Below are positions 34,697 to 43,070 of a stretch of 64,000 nt of DNA, piece after piece. Origin of the DNA: VRUE01 sp963704515. Lineage in GTDB: Bacteria; Actinomycetota; Thermoleophilia; Solirubrobacterales; 70-9. The stretch is taken from contig OY969913.1 in assembly GCA_963704515.1 (NCBI GenBank), positions 2,108,001 through 2,172,000 on the forward strand, in the 5' to 3' direction. The number at the start of each line of letters is the position of its first letter. Position 1 is the stretch's first letter. A program made the translations under genes and the position numbers. A model generated the notes under the pieces. That model had not been told where the DNA came from and searched no databases. It saw only the letters and a program-made list of their open reading frames with translations.

Positions 34697-36268
34697 CTAC
34701 GACTCGGAAGCTTCCTCTTCGGCAGGAGCCTCGGCCTCGGCCGTTGCCTCCTCAACCGCAGAAGCCTCCGCCTCAGCGGCCGGGGCCTCCTCAACTGCTG
34801 GAGCTCCCTCCTGAACGGCCGGCGCCTCGGTCTCTTCGGCCGGGGCCTCCGCTTCAGCGGCGGGCGCCTCGACAGGCTCAACCTCGCCATCCGCGGGTGG
34901 CGCTGTAGGGGGGACCTCCCCTGAGGAAGCTTCAGCTACCGGAAGGGGAGGTGGGTCCCCTGCAGCGACAGGACCCGCGGCTGAATCGCCTGGTCCCTCG
35001 TCAGTAGCGGCCGGTCCCTCGTCAGTAGCGGCCGGTCCCTCGTCAGCCGGAGCCTCCTCTGCCACCGGACCCTCGTCAGTAGTCCCTTCACCAGCCGCCT
35101 GGATCTGCTCACCCAGGTTGCCCATCGCCATCTTGCCCTCGTCGACCTGCTTGATGCTGAGCGAGAGCCGCCGCCGCTCCTCGTCGATCTCGAGGATCTT
35201 GACGTCGAGTTTGGCGCCGGGCTCGACAACCTCGCCCGGGCTCTCGACGTGGTGGTCGGCGAGCTCGGAGATGTGGACCAGGCCCTCGACCCCGGGGAGG
35301 ATCTCGACGAAGGCGCCGAAGGCGACCACCTTGGTCACCGTGCCCTCGAGCACGTCGCCGTCCCGGTGCTGGCTGATCACCCGCTGCCACGGGTCCTCCT
35401 GGGTCTGCTTGAGGCCGAGCGAGATGCGCTGGCGGTCGCGGTCGATGTCGAGCACCTTGATCCGCACGGTGTCGCCGATCGCGACCACCTCGGACGGGTG
35501 GTTGACGTGGCTCCAGGAAAGCTCGGAGATGTGGATCAAGCCGTCGATCCCGTCGAGGTCGACGAAGGCGCCGAAGTCGACGATGTTGGAGATCTTGCCT
35601 TCCACGACCTGGCCCGGCTCGAGCCGGCCGAGGATCTGCTCGCGCACCTCCTTGCGCTCTTCCTCGAGCACGGCGCGACGCGAGAGCACGACGTTGTTGC
35701 GGCTGCGGTTGAGCTCGATCACTTTGCACTCGAGCGTCTGGCCCGTGAACTCGTCGAGGTTGTGGACGCGACGGATGTCGACCAGCGATGCGGGCAGGAA
35801 GCCGCGCACCCCGAGGTCGAGGATCAGGCCGCCCTTGACCACCTCGATCACGTTGCCTTCGACCGGTTCGCCGGACTCGGCGGCGGCCTCGATCTTGCGC
35901 CAGGCCTTCTCGAAGCGGGCGCGCTTCTTGGAGAGGATCAGGCGGCCGTCGGAGTCTTCCTTGGTGAGGACGAGCGCGTCGACCTCCTCGCCCTGCTCGA
36001 CCTCGTCCTCAGGGTTGACCGACTTGCGGATCGAGAGCTCATGCGAGGGAATGACCCCCTCGGACTTGTAGCCGATGTCGACCAGGACCTCGTCCTTGTC
36101 GATGCGCACGACCTTGCCCTTGACCACGTCCCCCTCCTCGAAGGAGACCATCGTCGCCGCGTAGTTGGGGACGATCTTGCCTTCGACTTCGAGCAGCAGG
36201 CCGCCCGAGCCCTCCACCGGCGAGCCGGCGGGAGCATCGGAAGCAGGGGTGATGGTCGTATCGGTCAC
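34697..36268 (-). CDS. rpsA: 30S ribosomal protein S1 with acidic Ala/Pro tail
   Basis: About 523 residues with four S1 RNA-binding domains (starting at EEGDVVKGKVVRIDKDEVLV, ESGEPVEGNVIEVVKGGLIL, EPGQVVEGKISNIVDFGAFV and RDGDVLEGTVTKVVAFGAFV). It binds mRNA on the small subunit. The last 150 residues are low-complexity Glu/Ala/Pro, including a 21-bp tandem DNA repeat and a translated palindrome. The start is GTG 36268 or GTG 36274; neither has a Shine-Dalgarno site and an AT-rich CAATTAT lies just upstream, so the message may be leaderless. Confidence 0.96.
   Translation of the reverse strand: MTDTTITPASDAPAGSPVEGSGGLLLEVEGKIVPNYAATMVSFEEGDVVKGKVVRIDKDEVLVDIGYKSEGVIPSHELSIRKSVNPEDEVEQGEEVDALVLTKEDSDGRLILSKKRARFEKAWRKIEAAAESGEPVEGNVIEVVKGGLILDLGVRGFLPASLVDIRRVHNLDEFTGQTLECKVIELNRSRNNVVLSRRAVLEEERKEVREQILGRLEPGQVVEGKISNIVDFGAFVDLDGIDGLIHISELSWSHVNHPSEVVAIGDTVRIKVLDIDRDRQRISLGLKQTQEDPWQRVISQHRDGDVLEGTVTKVVAFGAFVEILPGVEGLVHISELADHHVESPGEVVEPGAKLDVKILEIDEERRRLSLSIKQVDEGKMAMGNLGEQIQAAGEGTTDEGPVAEEAPADEGPAATDEGPAATDEGPGDSAAGPVAAGDPPPLPVAEASSGEVPPTAPPADGEVEPVEAPAAEAEAPAEETEAPAVQEGAPAVEEAPAAEAEASAVEEATAEAEAPAEEEASES
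34910..34960. repeat. Palindrome translated within the rpsA tail
   Basis: Arms GGGGACCTCCCCT (34910-34922) and AGGGGAGGTGGGTCCCC (34944-34960) pair apart from a short bulge, around a 21-base loop containing AAGCTT. It is read in frame as Pro/Glu-rich sequence in S1. Confidence 0.65.
34992..35050. repeat. 21-bp tandem repeat in rpsA
   Basis: GGTCCCTCGTCAGTAGCGGC plus one base occurs at 34992 and 35013, with a partial third unit from 35034. It encodes repeats of GPAATDE on the minus strand and keeps the frame (7 codons per unit). Confidence 0.85.
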
Positions 36269-36310
36269 GGACACAGCGGGGGATAATTGCAGGTGAGTAC
36301 GCTCTGCGTC

Positions 36311-37546
36311 GTGCCGATCCGAGCGACCAAACGCGGCGACGAGCGCACACCGCTCGACGGCAGCCACGACGTGCTGATCTGCGGCGCCAGCTTCGCCGGC
36401 CTGGCGGTGGCTCGCGAGCTGGCCGGGGCGGGCGCCGACGTGCTGGTGGTCGACCGCTACGAGATCGGCGAGCGCCAGACCTCGGCCTGCGGCATCCCGA
36501 CGGCATGGATGGAAGCGTTGGGCCTGATGGACGCCGAGCGCCAGCGCTTCGACTCGCTGCTCTTCCACACCCCCCACGGCGACGCCCGCTTCCCCCTCCC
36601 CTTCACCTTCTCCACCTTCGACTACCGCGAGCTCTGCGCCCTCCTCTGGGCCCAGTGCGACGCGAGCTTCGAGACCGCCAAGGTCCACGGCCGCCGACGG
36701 GCCGATATGTCAAGCGATACTCGACATTTCGGCCCATCGGCCCCCGCGCCGATTGCGGTGGAGACGGATCGGGGGGTGATTTCGGCGCCGCTGGTGGTCG
36801 ATGCGCTTGGGTGGCGGCGGGTGCTGGCCAGCGGCGACGGCTACCAGCCGCCCGAGGCGCCGCTCTCGCGCGGGCTCGAGGTGCACCCCGAGGGCGAGGG
36901 CGAGGACCTCGAGGTCTGGATCGACCGCCGCTACGTGCCGGCCGGCTATGGCTGGAGCTTCCCCGCCCGCGACGAGCTGCGGATCGGCGTCGGCTCCTTC
37001 GACCCGCGCTTCCACGTGCGCGAGACGACCGAGCTGCTCGCCGAGGACCTCGGCGCCGAGCGGGTCCGCTACCAGGGCAACTGGATTCCCCACAAGCTGC
37101 GGCGCGGCACCGAGGGCGGTGTCTTCTTCACCGGCGACTCGGCCGGCCACTGCCTGCCGCTCAGCGCCGAGGGCATCCGCACCGCGCTCTACTTCGGCAT
37201 CGCCCTCGGTCGGGAGCTGCGCGCCGTGGTCGAGGGTCGGCAGAGCCGCGAGCAGGCGGCGGTCCGCTACGCCGAGTTCAACGACTCGCACGAATGGAAG
37301 TTCCGCTGGATGCTGCGCGCCCAGCGCCTCGTGCCGAAGATCCCGCCGCGCGTCCTCGGGCCGATGATCCGGCTGCTCAGCGCCCGGCGCTTCGTCGCCT
37401 GGTCCTTCGGCCACTACCTGAGGATCGCCCCGCCGGAGTTCGCGACGCCGGCCCCCTCAGCGCACGATCAGAACGGTGCCGGCCAGCAACAGGGCGACGC
37501 CGATCACCCGCTCGGGGCTGAGCGGGACCTGGTCGAGGCCGAATAG
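36311..37546 (+). CDS. FAD-dependent oxidoreductase (geranylgeranyl reductase-like)
   Basis: About 411 residues. The FAD-binding GxGxxG-type motif is DVLICGASFAGLAVARELAG, with the ribose-binding Asp in VLVVDRYEIG, and GGVFFTGDSAGHCLPLSAEG as the second FAD motif of the geranylgeranyl reductase/PHBH group. The substrate is unknown, perhaps a lipid. A palindrome (36693-36741) adds RRRADMSSDTRHFGPSAP in frame near residue 135. GTG 36293 or TTG 36287 are alternative starts. The last 30 residues lie over the end of the convergent transporter gene and look unlike the family. Confidence 0.85.
   Translation: MPIRATKRGDERTPLDGSHDVLICGASFAGLAVARELAGAGADVLVVDRYEIGERQTSACGIPTAWMEALGLMDAERQRFDSLLFHTPHGDARFPLPFTFSTFDYRELCALLWAQCDASFETAKVHGRRRADMSSDTRHFGPSAPAPIAVETDRGVISAPLVVDALGWRRVLASGDGYQPPEAPLSRGLEVHPEGEGEDLEVWIDRRYVPAGYGWSFPARDELRIGVGSFDPRFHVRETTELLAEDLGAERVRYQGNWIPHKLRRGTEGGVFFTGDSAGHCLPLSAEGIRTALYFGIALGRELRAVVEGRQSREQAAVRYAEFNDSHEWKFRWMLRAQRLVPKIPPRVLGPMIRLLSARRFVAWSFGHYLRIAPPEFATPAPSAHDQNGAGQQQGDADHPLGAERDLVEAE
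36693..36741. repeat. Palindrome inserted in frame in the FAD oxidoreductase gene
   Basis: Arms of 19 bp (36693-36711, 36723-36741) with two mismatches around the 11-base loop AAGCGATACTC. The inner arm is GGGCCGATATGTC versus GACATTTCGGCCC. It is translated as a polar insertion. Confidence 0.8.
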
Positions 37547-37894
37547 CCCGAACCGGTCGATCGCGACCGAGGCGGTCAGCTGGCCGGTGATCGTCGCCGC
37601 CGCGACGCCCCCCGCCCCGATCGCCGTCACCGCGATCAGCGCGTTGGCCACGTAGACGGCGCCGAGCAGCCCGCCGAGCAGGTAGTACCAGGAGAGGTCG
37701 AAGGTCGAGGTGAGGCCGCCCGCGTTGCCGCTCAGCACGACGATCGCGGCCAGGGCGATCGTGCCGACGAGAAAGGAGACGAGCGCCGCCGGCAGGCTGC
37801 CCGTCGCCCTGCCGAGCCCGGCGTTGATCGGCGCCTGCAACGCGATCAGCCCGCCGGCGCAGGCGGTGAGGATGACTGCCAGCCCGCGGTCCAT
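37457..37894 (-). CDS. YdcZ/DUF606-type DMT transporter
   Basis: A 145-residue membrane protein with five hydrophobic segments starting DRGLAVILTACAGGLIALQA and APINAGLGRATGSLPAALVS, the signature of the DMT YdcZ (DUF606) family. Such proteins usually act as pairs of five-helix subunits; only one copy is here. Its 3' end overlaps the convergent FAD oxidoreductase ORF by 90 bases, so one of the two ORFs probably ends elsewhere in function. Start ATG 37894. Confidence 0.85.
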   Translation of the reverse strand: MDRGLAVILTACAGGLIALQAPINAGLGRATGSLPAALVSFLVGTIALAAIVVLSGNAGGLTSTFDLSWYYLLGGLLGAVYVANALIAVTAIGAGGVAAATITGQLTASVAIDRFGLFGLDQVPLSPERVIGVALLLAGTVLIVR

Positions 37895-37952
37895 GGAGCC
37901 CGAATCCTCCCAGAGCGTGATCTTCGGGGGCCTCACGTGTTACACCAGTGAC

Positions 37953-39371
37953 ATGCCGCCCCCGGCAGATGGATTCGCAGCCCGCCTCGTGCTCGGCCCG
38001 GCGCTGCGCGCGCAGCCGGATCGACGACTGGTCGCGCTCGTCCGCGAGGGCTACGAGACCGCCTTCGAGGAGATCGTGCGCCGCTACGGCAGACCGCTGA
38101 CCCGCTACGCGGGGGCGATCGTCGGCTCCCGTGCGGAGGACGTCACCCAGGACGCCTTCTCCAAGGCGCTGCTGGCGATGCGCCGCGACGGCGCCGAGAT
38201 CGAGCTGCGGCCTTGGCTCTTCCGAATCGTCCGCAACGCCGCCCTCAACGAGCTGCGCGACAGCCCGCCCTCGGCCGAGGCGCTGGCCGGGGAGATCGCC
38301 GGCGGCGGCAGCCCGGCCGAGGTGCTGGAGCGGCGCGAAGAGCTCGCTGGCCTGATCCGCCGCCTGCGCTCGCTGCCCGAGCCGCAGCGCGCGGCGATCG
38401 TGATGCGCGAGCTGGAAGGGCTGAGCCATGAGGAGATCGCCGCGGCGCTGGGGCTGAGCGGCGGCGGCGCCCGGCAAGCGATCTACCGGGCGCGACAGGC
38501 GCTGCGCGAGGGCCTCGGGTTGCTGCTTCCCCTGCCGCTGCTGAGGGCGCTGATCGCCCAGGGCGGCGACGCAGCCGTCGGCGCTGCCGCCGGCGGGGCC
38601 GGCGGGGCAGCAGCGGCGAGCGGCGCTCTGGGCGGCGCTGGCGCCGGCGTGGCGCTGAAGGCGGGCGTGGTCGGCGCGCTGCTCGCCGGTTCGGTGGGAG
38701 CCGGCGTTGCCCTGCACGACCACGGCCACCAACAGGCCGACGCCGCGACAGCGGCGGCCAGCTCGACCGTGCGACGGGCAACCGCGCCGAACCCCGCTGC
38801 CCCCGCTCCAACCGTGCCGGCGGCGCTCGAAGCGGGCCTCTCCGCCGCTGCCGGCGCCGGCGGCCGGCACGGCCAAGACAGCCCGGGCTCTGCCGGGCCG
38901 GGCCGCGACCTGGGCGGCTCCTCTCACGCTGGTCTGCGCCGCCATGCTCACCACCCAAGGCACGGACTCGGTCCCGAAGGCGGCTGGCAGGGTCCGCATG
39001 GCCCCCGCCACCACGGCAGTCGCCGCCACGAACATCCCGCCAAGGACGGGCCGCGGGGGACCCGCGGTGGGGGAGGCGGCGGCGCCGGATCGCACTCCGG
39101 TCCGCGACCGGGCGGCCGGCCGCCGCGCGGCGGCCGTGGGGACGGCGGCGGTCAGGGTGGTCCGCGGCCGAGCAACGGCGAGGTGGGTGCCCCTCGCGGC
39201 GGCAAGGGCAACGGCGACGGCCCGGGCGGCACCCTCCCTCCTCCACCACCACCTCCGCCGAAAGAAGAAACGCGGGAAGGCGACGAAGGCTCGGGTTCCG
39301 AAGGTGCCGAACCGGGATCTGCCTCGGGCGCCTCTCCCGGCGCCGGCGAAGGCGGCGAAGAACTTCCGTGA
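37953..39371 (+). CDS. ECF sigma factor fused to a membrane-anchored extracytoplasmic tail
   Basis: 472 residues. Residues 20-190 are an ECF sigma factor: region 2 (YETAFEEIVRRYGRPLTRYA, EDVTQDAFSKALLAMRR, LRPWLFRIVRNAALNELR) and region 4 (LPEPQRAAIVMRELEGLSHE, ALGLSGGGARQAIYRARQAL). After an Ala/Gly linker comes one transmembrane helix near 233-252 (AGVVGALLAGSVGAGVALHD). The remaining 220 residues are Gly/Pro/His-rich and disordered. Glu codons switch from GAG in the sigma part to GAA in the tail. No anti-sigma gene is adjacent. The ATG lacks a ribosome binding site. Confidence 0.88.
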   Translation: MPPPADGFAARLVLGPALRAQPDRRLVALVREGYETAFEEIVRRYGRPLTRYAGAIVGSRAEDVTQDAFSKALLAMRRDGAEIELRPWLFRIVRNAALNELRDSPPSAEALAGEIAGGGSPAEVLERREELAGLIRRLRSLPEPQRAAIVMRELEGLSHEEIAAALGLSGGGARQAIYRARQALREGLGLLLPLPLLRALIAQGGDAAVGAAAGGAGGAAAASGALGGAGAGVALKAGVVGALLAGSVGAGVALHDHGHQQADAATAAASSTVRRATAPNPAAPAPTVPAALEAGLSAAAGAGGRHGQDSPGSAGPGRDLGGSSHAGLRRHAHHPRHGLGPEGGWQGPHGPRHHGSRRHEHPAKDGPRGTRGGGGGGAGSHSGPRPGGRPPRGGRGDGGGQGGPRPSNGEVGAPRGGKGNGDGPGGTLPPPPPPPPKEETREGDEGSGSEGAEPGSASGASPGAGEGGEELP

Positions 39372-39372
39372 T

Positions 39373-39404
39373 CTTCGCCCCCGCCTCGGGTTGAGGGGGT
39401 GAAG
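39373..39404 (+). terminator. Hairpin after the sigma factor gene
   Basis: Arms CTTCGCCCCC and GGGGGTGAAG (one G-T pair) with a 12-base loop, starting two bases after the stop codon. No T-run follows. Confidence 0.55.
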
Positions 39405-39433
39405 GTGTTCGCTCAACCACCGAGGAGGAGACA

Positions 39434-39913
39434 ATGAACCGTCCGCACGCCAATCGGGTTCGGCTGGGAGGGGCGATGCTCGCCGCCGCCGCTGCCTTTG
39501 CGCTGCTGGCGCTGCCGGGCCTCGCGTCCGGCCATGACCATCACCACGCCCCACCGGCCGACGCGGGCACGATCGAATCGTTCGACGGCGAAAGCGGCGT
39601 CCTCACAATCGCCCTGACGAACGGTGGAACGGACAGCGGCCTGGTCACGCCCCGCACCCACATCCAGTGCGGCAGGGACCGCGGACATGGCCACGGGCGC
39701 GGAAATGGCCACGGCCGTGGACACGGCCGCCGGAACCGGCGCGGCACCGAGCACTCCGCCCGCTGCACGACCGATGAACTCGTGGCCGGCACGCCGGTGA
39801 GGGTCGCCGAGCTGACCCTGATCGACGGCAACGCCTACTTCAAGCTGGTCGCGCTCCCGCCGAAGAGGCCGGAAGGCGAACCCAAAGGACCGGAATACAC
39901 GCCGGCCACCTAG
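39434..39913 (+). CDS. Secreted Gly/His/Arg-rich protein, DUF5666-like
   Basis: A 159-residue protein with a signal peptide (RLGGAMLAAAAAFALLALPG, cleavage near LASG). The mature part begins with a His cluster (HDHHHAPP) and contains a HGHGRGNGHGRGHGRRNRRG repeat. The strands GTIESFDGESGVLTIALTNG and AGTPVRVAELTLIDGNAYFK resemble the small OB-like DUF5666 domain. It may bind metal through its histidines. A GAGGAGGAG ribosome binding site precedes the ATG. It follows the sigma factor gene, whose tail has similar composition. Confidence 0.75.
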   Translation: MNRPHANRVRLGGAMLAAAAAFALLALPGLASGHDHHHAPPADAGTIESFDGESGVLTIALTNGGTDSGLVTPRTHIQCGRDRGHGHGRGNGHGRGHGRRNRRGTEHSARCTTDELVAGTPVRVAELTLIDGNAYFKLVALPPKRPEGEPKGPEYTPAT

Positions 39914-39919
39914 GCGCGG

Positions 39920-42553
39920 TTACTTCGCGTCGAGCCAGTCGGGGCCGACGCCGATGTCGACCTCGAGCGGCGGATCGAGCTGGAAGGCGGCGCACATCTC
40001 GCGCCGCACCAGCTCGGTCGCGCCGTCCATCTCAGCGGGCGGGCCCTCGAAGAGCAGCTCGTCGTGGATCTGCAGGACGAGGCGGGTCTCGCCGCCGGCC
40101 TCCGCCAGCGCCCGCTGACAGCGCACCATCGCCACCTTGATGATGTCGGCCGCCGTGCCCTGGATCACGGTGTTGACCGCGAGCCGCTCGCCCAGGCGGC
40201 GCGTGTTGGGGTTGCCGGAGCGCAGCTCGGGGATCGCGCGGCGGCGCCCCATCAGCGTCGTCACGTACCCCTCCTCCTGCGCCCGCTCGACCACCTGCTC
40301 GCGGAAGGCGCGCACGGCGGGGAAGCGCTCCAGGTAGCGCGCGACGAATTCCTCGCCCTCTTTGCGCGGGATGTTGAGCCGGTCGGCGAGGCCGAACCCG
40401 GTGAGGCCGTAGACGATGCCGAAGTTGACCATCTTCGCCTTCGAGCGCTGGCCGACGTCGACGTCGTCGCGGGAGATCTCGAAGACCTCAGCGGCGGTCG
40501 CCGCGTGCACGTCTTCGCCGGCGCGGAAGATCTCTTTCAGCACCTCCTCCTCGGCGACGTGGGCCAGCACCCGCAGCTCGACCTGGCTGTAGTCGGCGGA
40601 GAGCAGCCGGGCGCCCCGCTCGGCGACGAAGCAGGCGCGCACCGGGCGTCCGATCTCGGTGCGGATCGGGATGTTCTGCAGGTTGGGGTTGGTGCTGGAG
40701 AGACGGCCGGTGGTGGTCGCCGCCTGGTTGAAGGTCGTGTGGACGCGGCCGGTCTCGGGGTCGATCAGCTCCGGCAGCGAGTCGAGGTAGGTGTTCTTCA
40801 GCTTGGTCAGCTCGCGCCAGTGCTCGATCTTCTCGACGATCGGGTGCTCCTCGCGGATCTGGGCGAGCACCCGGGCGTCGGTCGAGTAGCCGGTTTTGCC
40901 GCGCCGCTTGCGAGTCAGGCCGAGCTCCTCGAAGAGCACCCGGCCGACCTGCTGCGGCGAGCCGATCGTGAACTCCTCGCCGGCCAGCTCGAAGATCTCC
41001 TTCTCCAGGGTCGCGATCCGCTCGCCAAAGCCGGCGCCCACCTCGGCGAGGCGCTCGGCGTCGAGCTTGAGGCCCTCGCGTTCGATCGCGGCGAGGACGT
41101 GGACCAGCGGCAGCTCGACCTCGTGCAGGAGCTCGCCGAGACCGAGCTCCTCGATCCGCGGGCGCTGCGCCTCGGCGAGCGCCGCGACGAGGCGGGCCTC
41201 CTCGGCCGGGTCGAAGCCGGCCTCGCCCTCCTCGCCGTCGAGTGAGAGCTGGCCGTCGCCCTCAGCGCCGACCGCTACCGCCCCCTCAGCCAGCCCGATG
41301 CCGGCGTCCGCCGCCAGCTCGGCCAGGTCGTAGGTGCGGCGCTGCGGCTCGAGCAGGTAGGCGGCGAGCATCGTGTCGTGCTCGAGGCGCAGCTCGACCC
41401 CCTCACGAGCGGCGGCCGCCAGCAGCCCGTGGCGACCGCCGCCGAGCGACTTGGCATCGTGGGCGATGAGCTCGCGCCCGGGGAGGGCGACCGCCAGCTC
41501 GTCGAGGCTCGAGGCTCCGCTGACGATTCGCTCGCCGTCCGCGGCCGCCCAGCCATCGCCGCCGATCGCCAGCGTCAGCGGCCCCTCCCCCGCGCTCAGG
41601 TCCGCCGGGCCCCCCGCGACCGTCTCGACCTCGAGCTCGGTCTCGACCCGGCGCCCCGGCACCGCCTTGCCCTCGGGCAGCGCCTCTTCGAGGCGCTCCA
41701 GCACGGCGCGCAGCTCGAACTCGCGCATGAACTCGCGCAGGGCGCCGCGATCGGGCTCGGCGCCCATCACCGCCCCCAGGTCGACGCCGGTCTCGATCTC
41801 GTAGTGCAGCGTCGCCAGCTGCTTGGACATGCGGGCGTCCTCGGCATGCTCGGTCAGGTTCTGCTTGCGCTTCGCGCCGGAGATCTCGTCGACCGAGGCG
41901 AGCACGCCCTCCAAGTCGCCGAATTTCTGCAGCAGTTGGGTCGCGGTCTTCTCGCCGATCCCGGGAACGCCGGGGATGTTGTCGGAGGTGTCGCCGCGCA
42001 GGCCCATCAGGTCGACGATCCGTTCCGGCGGCACCCCGTAGCGCTCTTCGACCGCGGCCGTGTCATAGATCTTGGTCTCGGTGATCCCACGCGAGGTGCT
42101 CATCACCCGCACCCCCTCGCCGACCAGCTGGTAGGCGTCTCGGTCGCCAGTCACCACCATCACCGGAATCCCCTGCTCGCGCGCCTGCCTGGCGAGCGAG
42201 GCGATCACGTCGTCGGCCTCGTACCCCTCGACCCTGACGTTGGTGTAGCCGAAGGCCTCGACCAGCGGCATCAGGTTCGGCCACTGCTCGCGCAGCAGGT
42301 CGGGCCGCGGTTTGCGCTGCGCCTTGTAGTCCTCGAAGGTCTTCTCCCGCCCCGACCAGCCCGCGTCCCAGGCGACGACGACCCCGGCCGGCGCGTGCTC
42401 GTCGATGATCTTGACCAGCATCGAGGCCAGCCCGTAGATCGCGTTCGTCGGCCGCCCGTCGCTGGTCCCGATCGACTCCGGCAGCGCGAAGAACGCCCGG
42501 TAGGCGAGCGAGTTGCCGTCGATCAGGAAGAGCTCATGGGCGGGGTCGGCCAT
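39920..42553 (-). CDS. polA: DNA polymerase I
   Basis: 877 residues. The N-terminal 5' nuclease (LFLIDGNSLAYRAFFALPES, VEGYEADDVIASLARQA, GIGEKTATQLLQKFG) and C-terminal polymerase (SADYSQVELRVLAHVAEEEV, KAKMVNFGIVYGLTGFGLAD, VLQIHDELLFEGP) are complete. The central 3'-5' exonuclease domain lacks the acidic ExoI motif (LTLAIGGDG in place of D-x-E), so proofreading is probably absent, as in many actinobacterial and Thermus enzymes. It fills gaps in excision repair with UvrA/UvrB. A family A palindrome lies upstream. Confidence 0.97.
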   Translation of the reverse strand: MADPAHELFLIDGNSLAYRAFFALPESIGTSDGRPTNAIYGLASMLVKIIDEHAPAGVVVAWDAGWSGREKTFEDYKAQRKPRPDLLREQWPNLMPLVEAFGYTNVRVEGYEADDVIASLARQAREQGIPVMVVTGDRDAYQLVGEGVRVMSTSRGITETKIYDTAAVEERYGVPPERIVDLMGLRGDTSDNIPGVPGIGEKTATQLLQKFGDLEGVLASVDEISGAKRKQNLTEHAEDARMSKQLATLHYEIETGVDLGAVMGAEPDRGALREFMREFELRAVLERLEEALPEGKAVPGRRVETELEVETVAGGPADLSAGEGPLTLAIGGDGWAAADGERIVSGASSLDELAVALPGRELIAHDAKSLGGGRHGLLAAAAREGVELRLEHDTMLAAYLLEPQRRTYDLAELAADAGIGLAEGAVAVGAEGDGQLSLDGEEGEAGFDPAEEARLVAALAEAQRPRIEELGLGELLHEVELPLVHVLAAIEREGLKLDAERLAEVGAGFGERIATLEKEIFELAGEEFTIGSPQQVGRVLFEELGLTRKRRGKTGYSTDARVLAQIREEHPIVEKIEHWRELTKLKNTYLDSLPELIDPETGRVHTTFNQAATTTGRLSSTNPNLQNIPIRTEIGRPVRACFVAERGARLLSADYSQVELRVLAHVAEEEVLKEIFRAGEDVHAATAAEVFEISRDDVDVGQRSKAKMVNFGIVYGLTGFGLADRLNIPRKEGEEFVARYLERFPAVRAFREQVVERAQEEGYVTTLMGRRRAIPELRSGNPNTRRLGERLAVNTVIQGTAADIIKVAMVRCQRALAEAGGETRLVLQIHDELLFEGPPAEMDGATELVRREMCAAFQLDPPLEVDIGVGPDWLDAK

Positions 42554-42592
42554 CGAGGCTCACTCTATGCCGCGTGGGTGTCGTGGCGTGGG

Positions 42593-42668
42593 GGGCGATG
42601 GGCACCCCCTCCCAAAACGCTCGCCGGGAGGCTCGCTGGAGTGTTTTGGGAGGGGGTGCCCATCGCCC
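42593..42668. repeat. Palindromic element, family A copy 1
   Basis: Perfect 26-bp arms (42593-42618 and 42643-42668) around a 24-base loop (42619-42642, GCTCGCCGGGAGG...). The inner arm CCCAAAAC/GTTTTGGG and the loop are shared with the copies at 48749 and 62921, while the outer 18 bp are unique. It lies 40 bases upstream of polA. Confidence 0.95.
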
Positions 42669-42802
42669 TGCCTCGATCGCATCCCCCGAGCGGACACCGA
42701 TGGTGACGCCGACGACGATTCAAGGACGGAGCTTGGACGGTCGATTCGGATGCGGTGGAAGCTTCCAGGGTTCCGACGCAAGCTGGGCCGGTTCCGGACA
42801 AG

Positions 42803-43018
42803 ATGACGATCTGGCCGATGGACGACGGCCGGTACGGACTTGACGCGACCTTTCAGGGCTCCAGCGGATATGAGCGGGCCGAACGGCACGTCGATGCTCT
42901 TGACCAGAGCGGCGTTCGCTACTCGTTCCGGCAAGAGCTGAGCGGCGCCTGGACGATTCGCTTCGGCCCGATCAGCGCGAGCGAGGTCAGCACGGCCTTG
43001 ACGGCGTTCGTCCAGTAG
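42803..43018 (+). CDS. Small hypothetical protein, 71 residues
   Basis: A compact alpha/beta protein: GRYGLDATFQGSSGYERAER, then VRYSFRQELSGAWTIRFGPI and a final helix ASEVSTALTAFVQ. No family is recognised. ATG 42803 is preferred because the text before it is derived from intergenic sequence. It stands alone between polA (divergent) and a convergent secreted protein gene. Confidence 0.6.
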   Translation: MTIWPMDDGRYGLDATFQGSSGYERAERHVDALDQSGVRYSFRQELSGAWTIRFGPISASEVSTALTAFVQ

Positions 43019-43070
43019 CGGAAGACGCCTCGCGTCAGGGGCAGCGAAGGGTGATGCCGGGGCGCGGCGA

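Noticed and set aside
41378..42706. Long plus-strand ORF opposite polA running into the polA upstream region
   Set aside because: Antisense frame of polA; its last part only reads through a palindrome.
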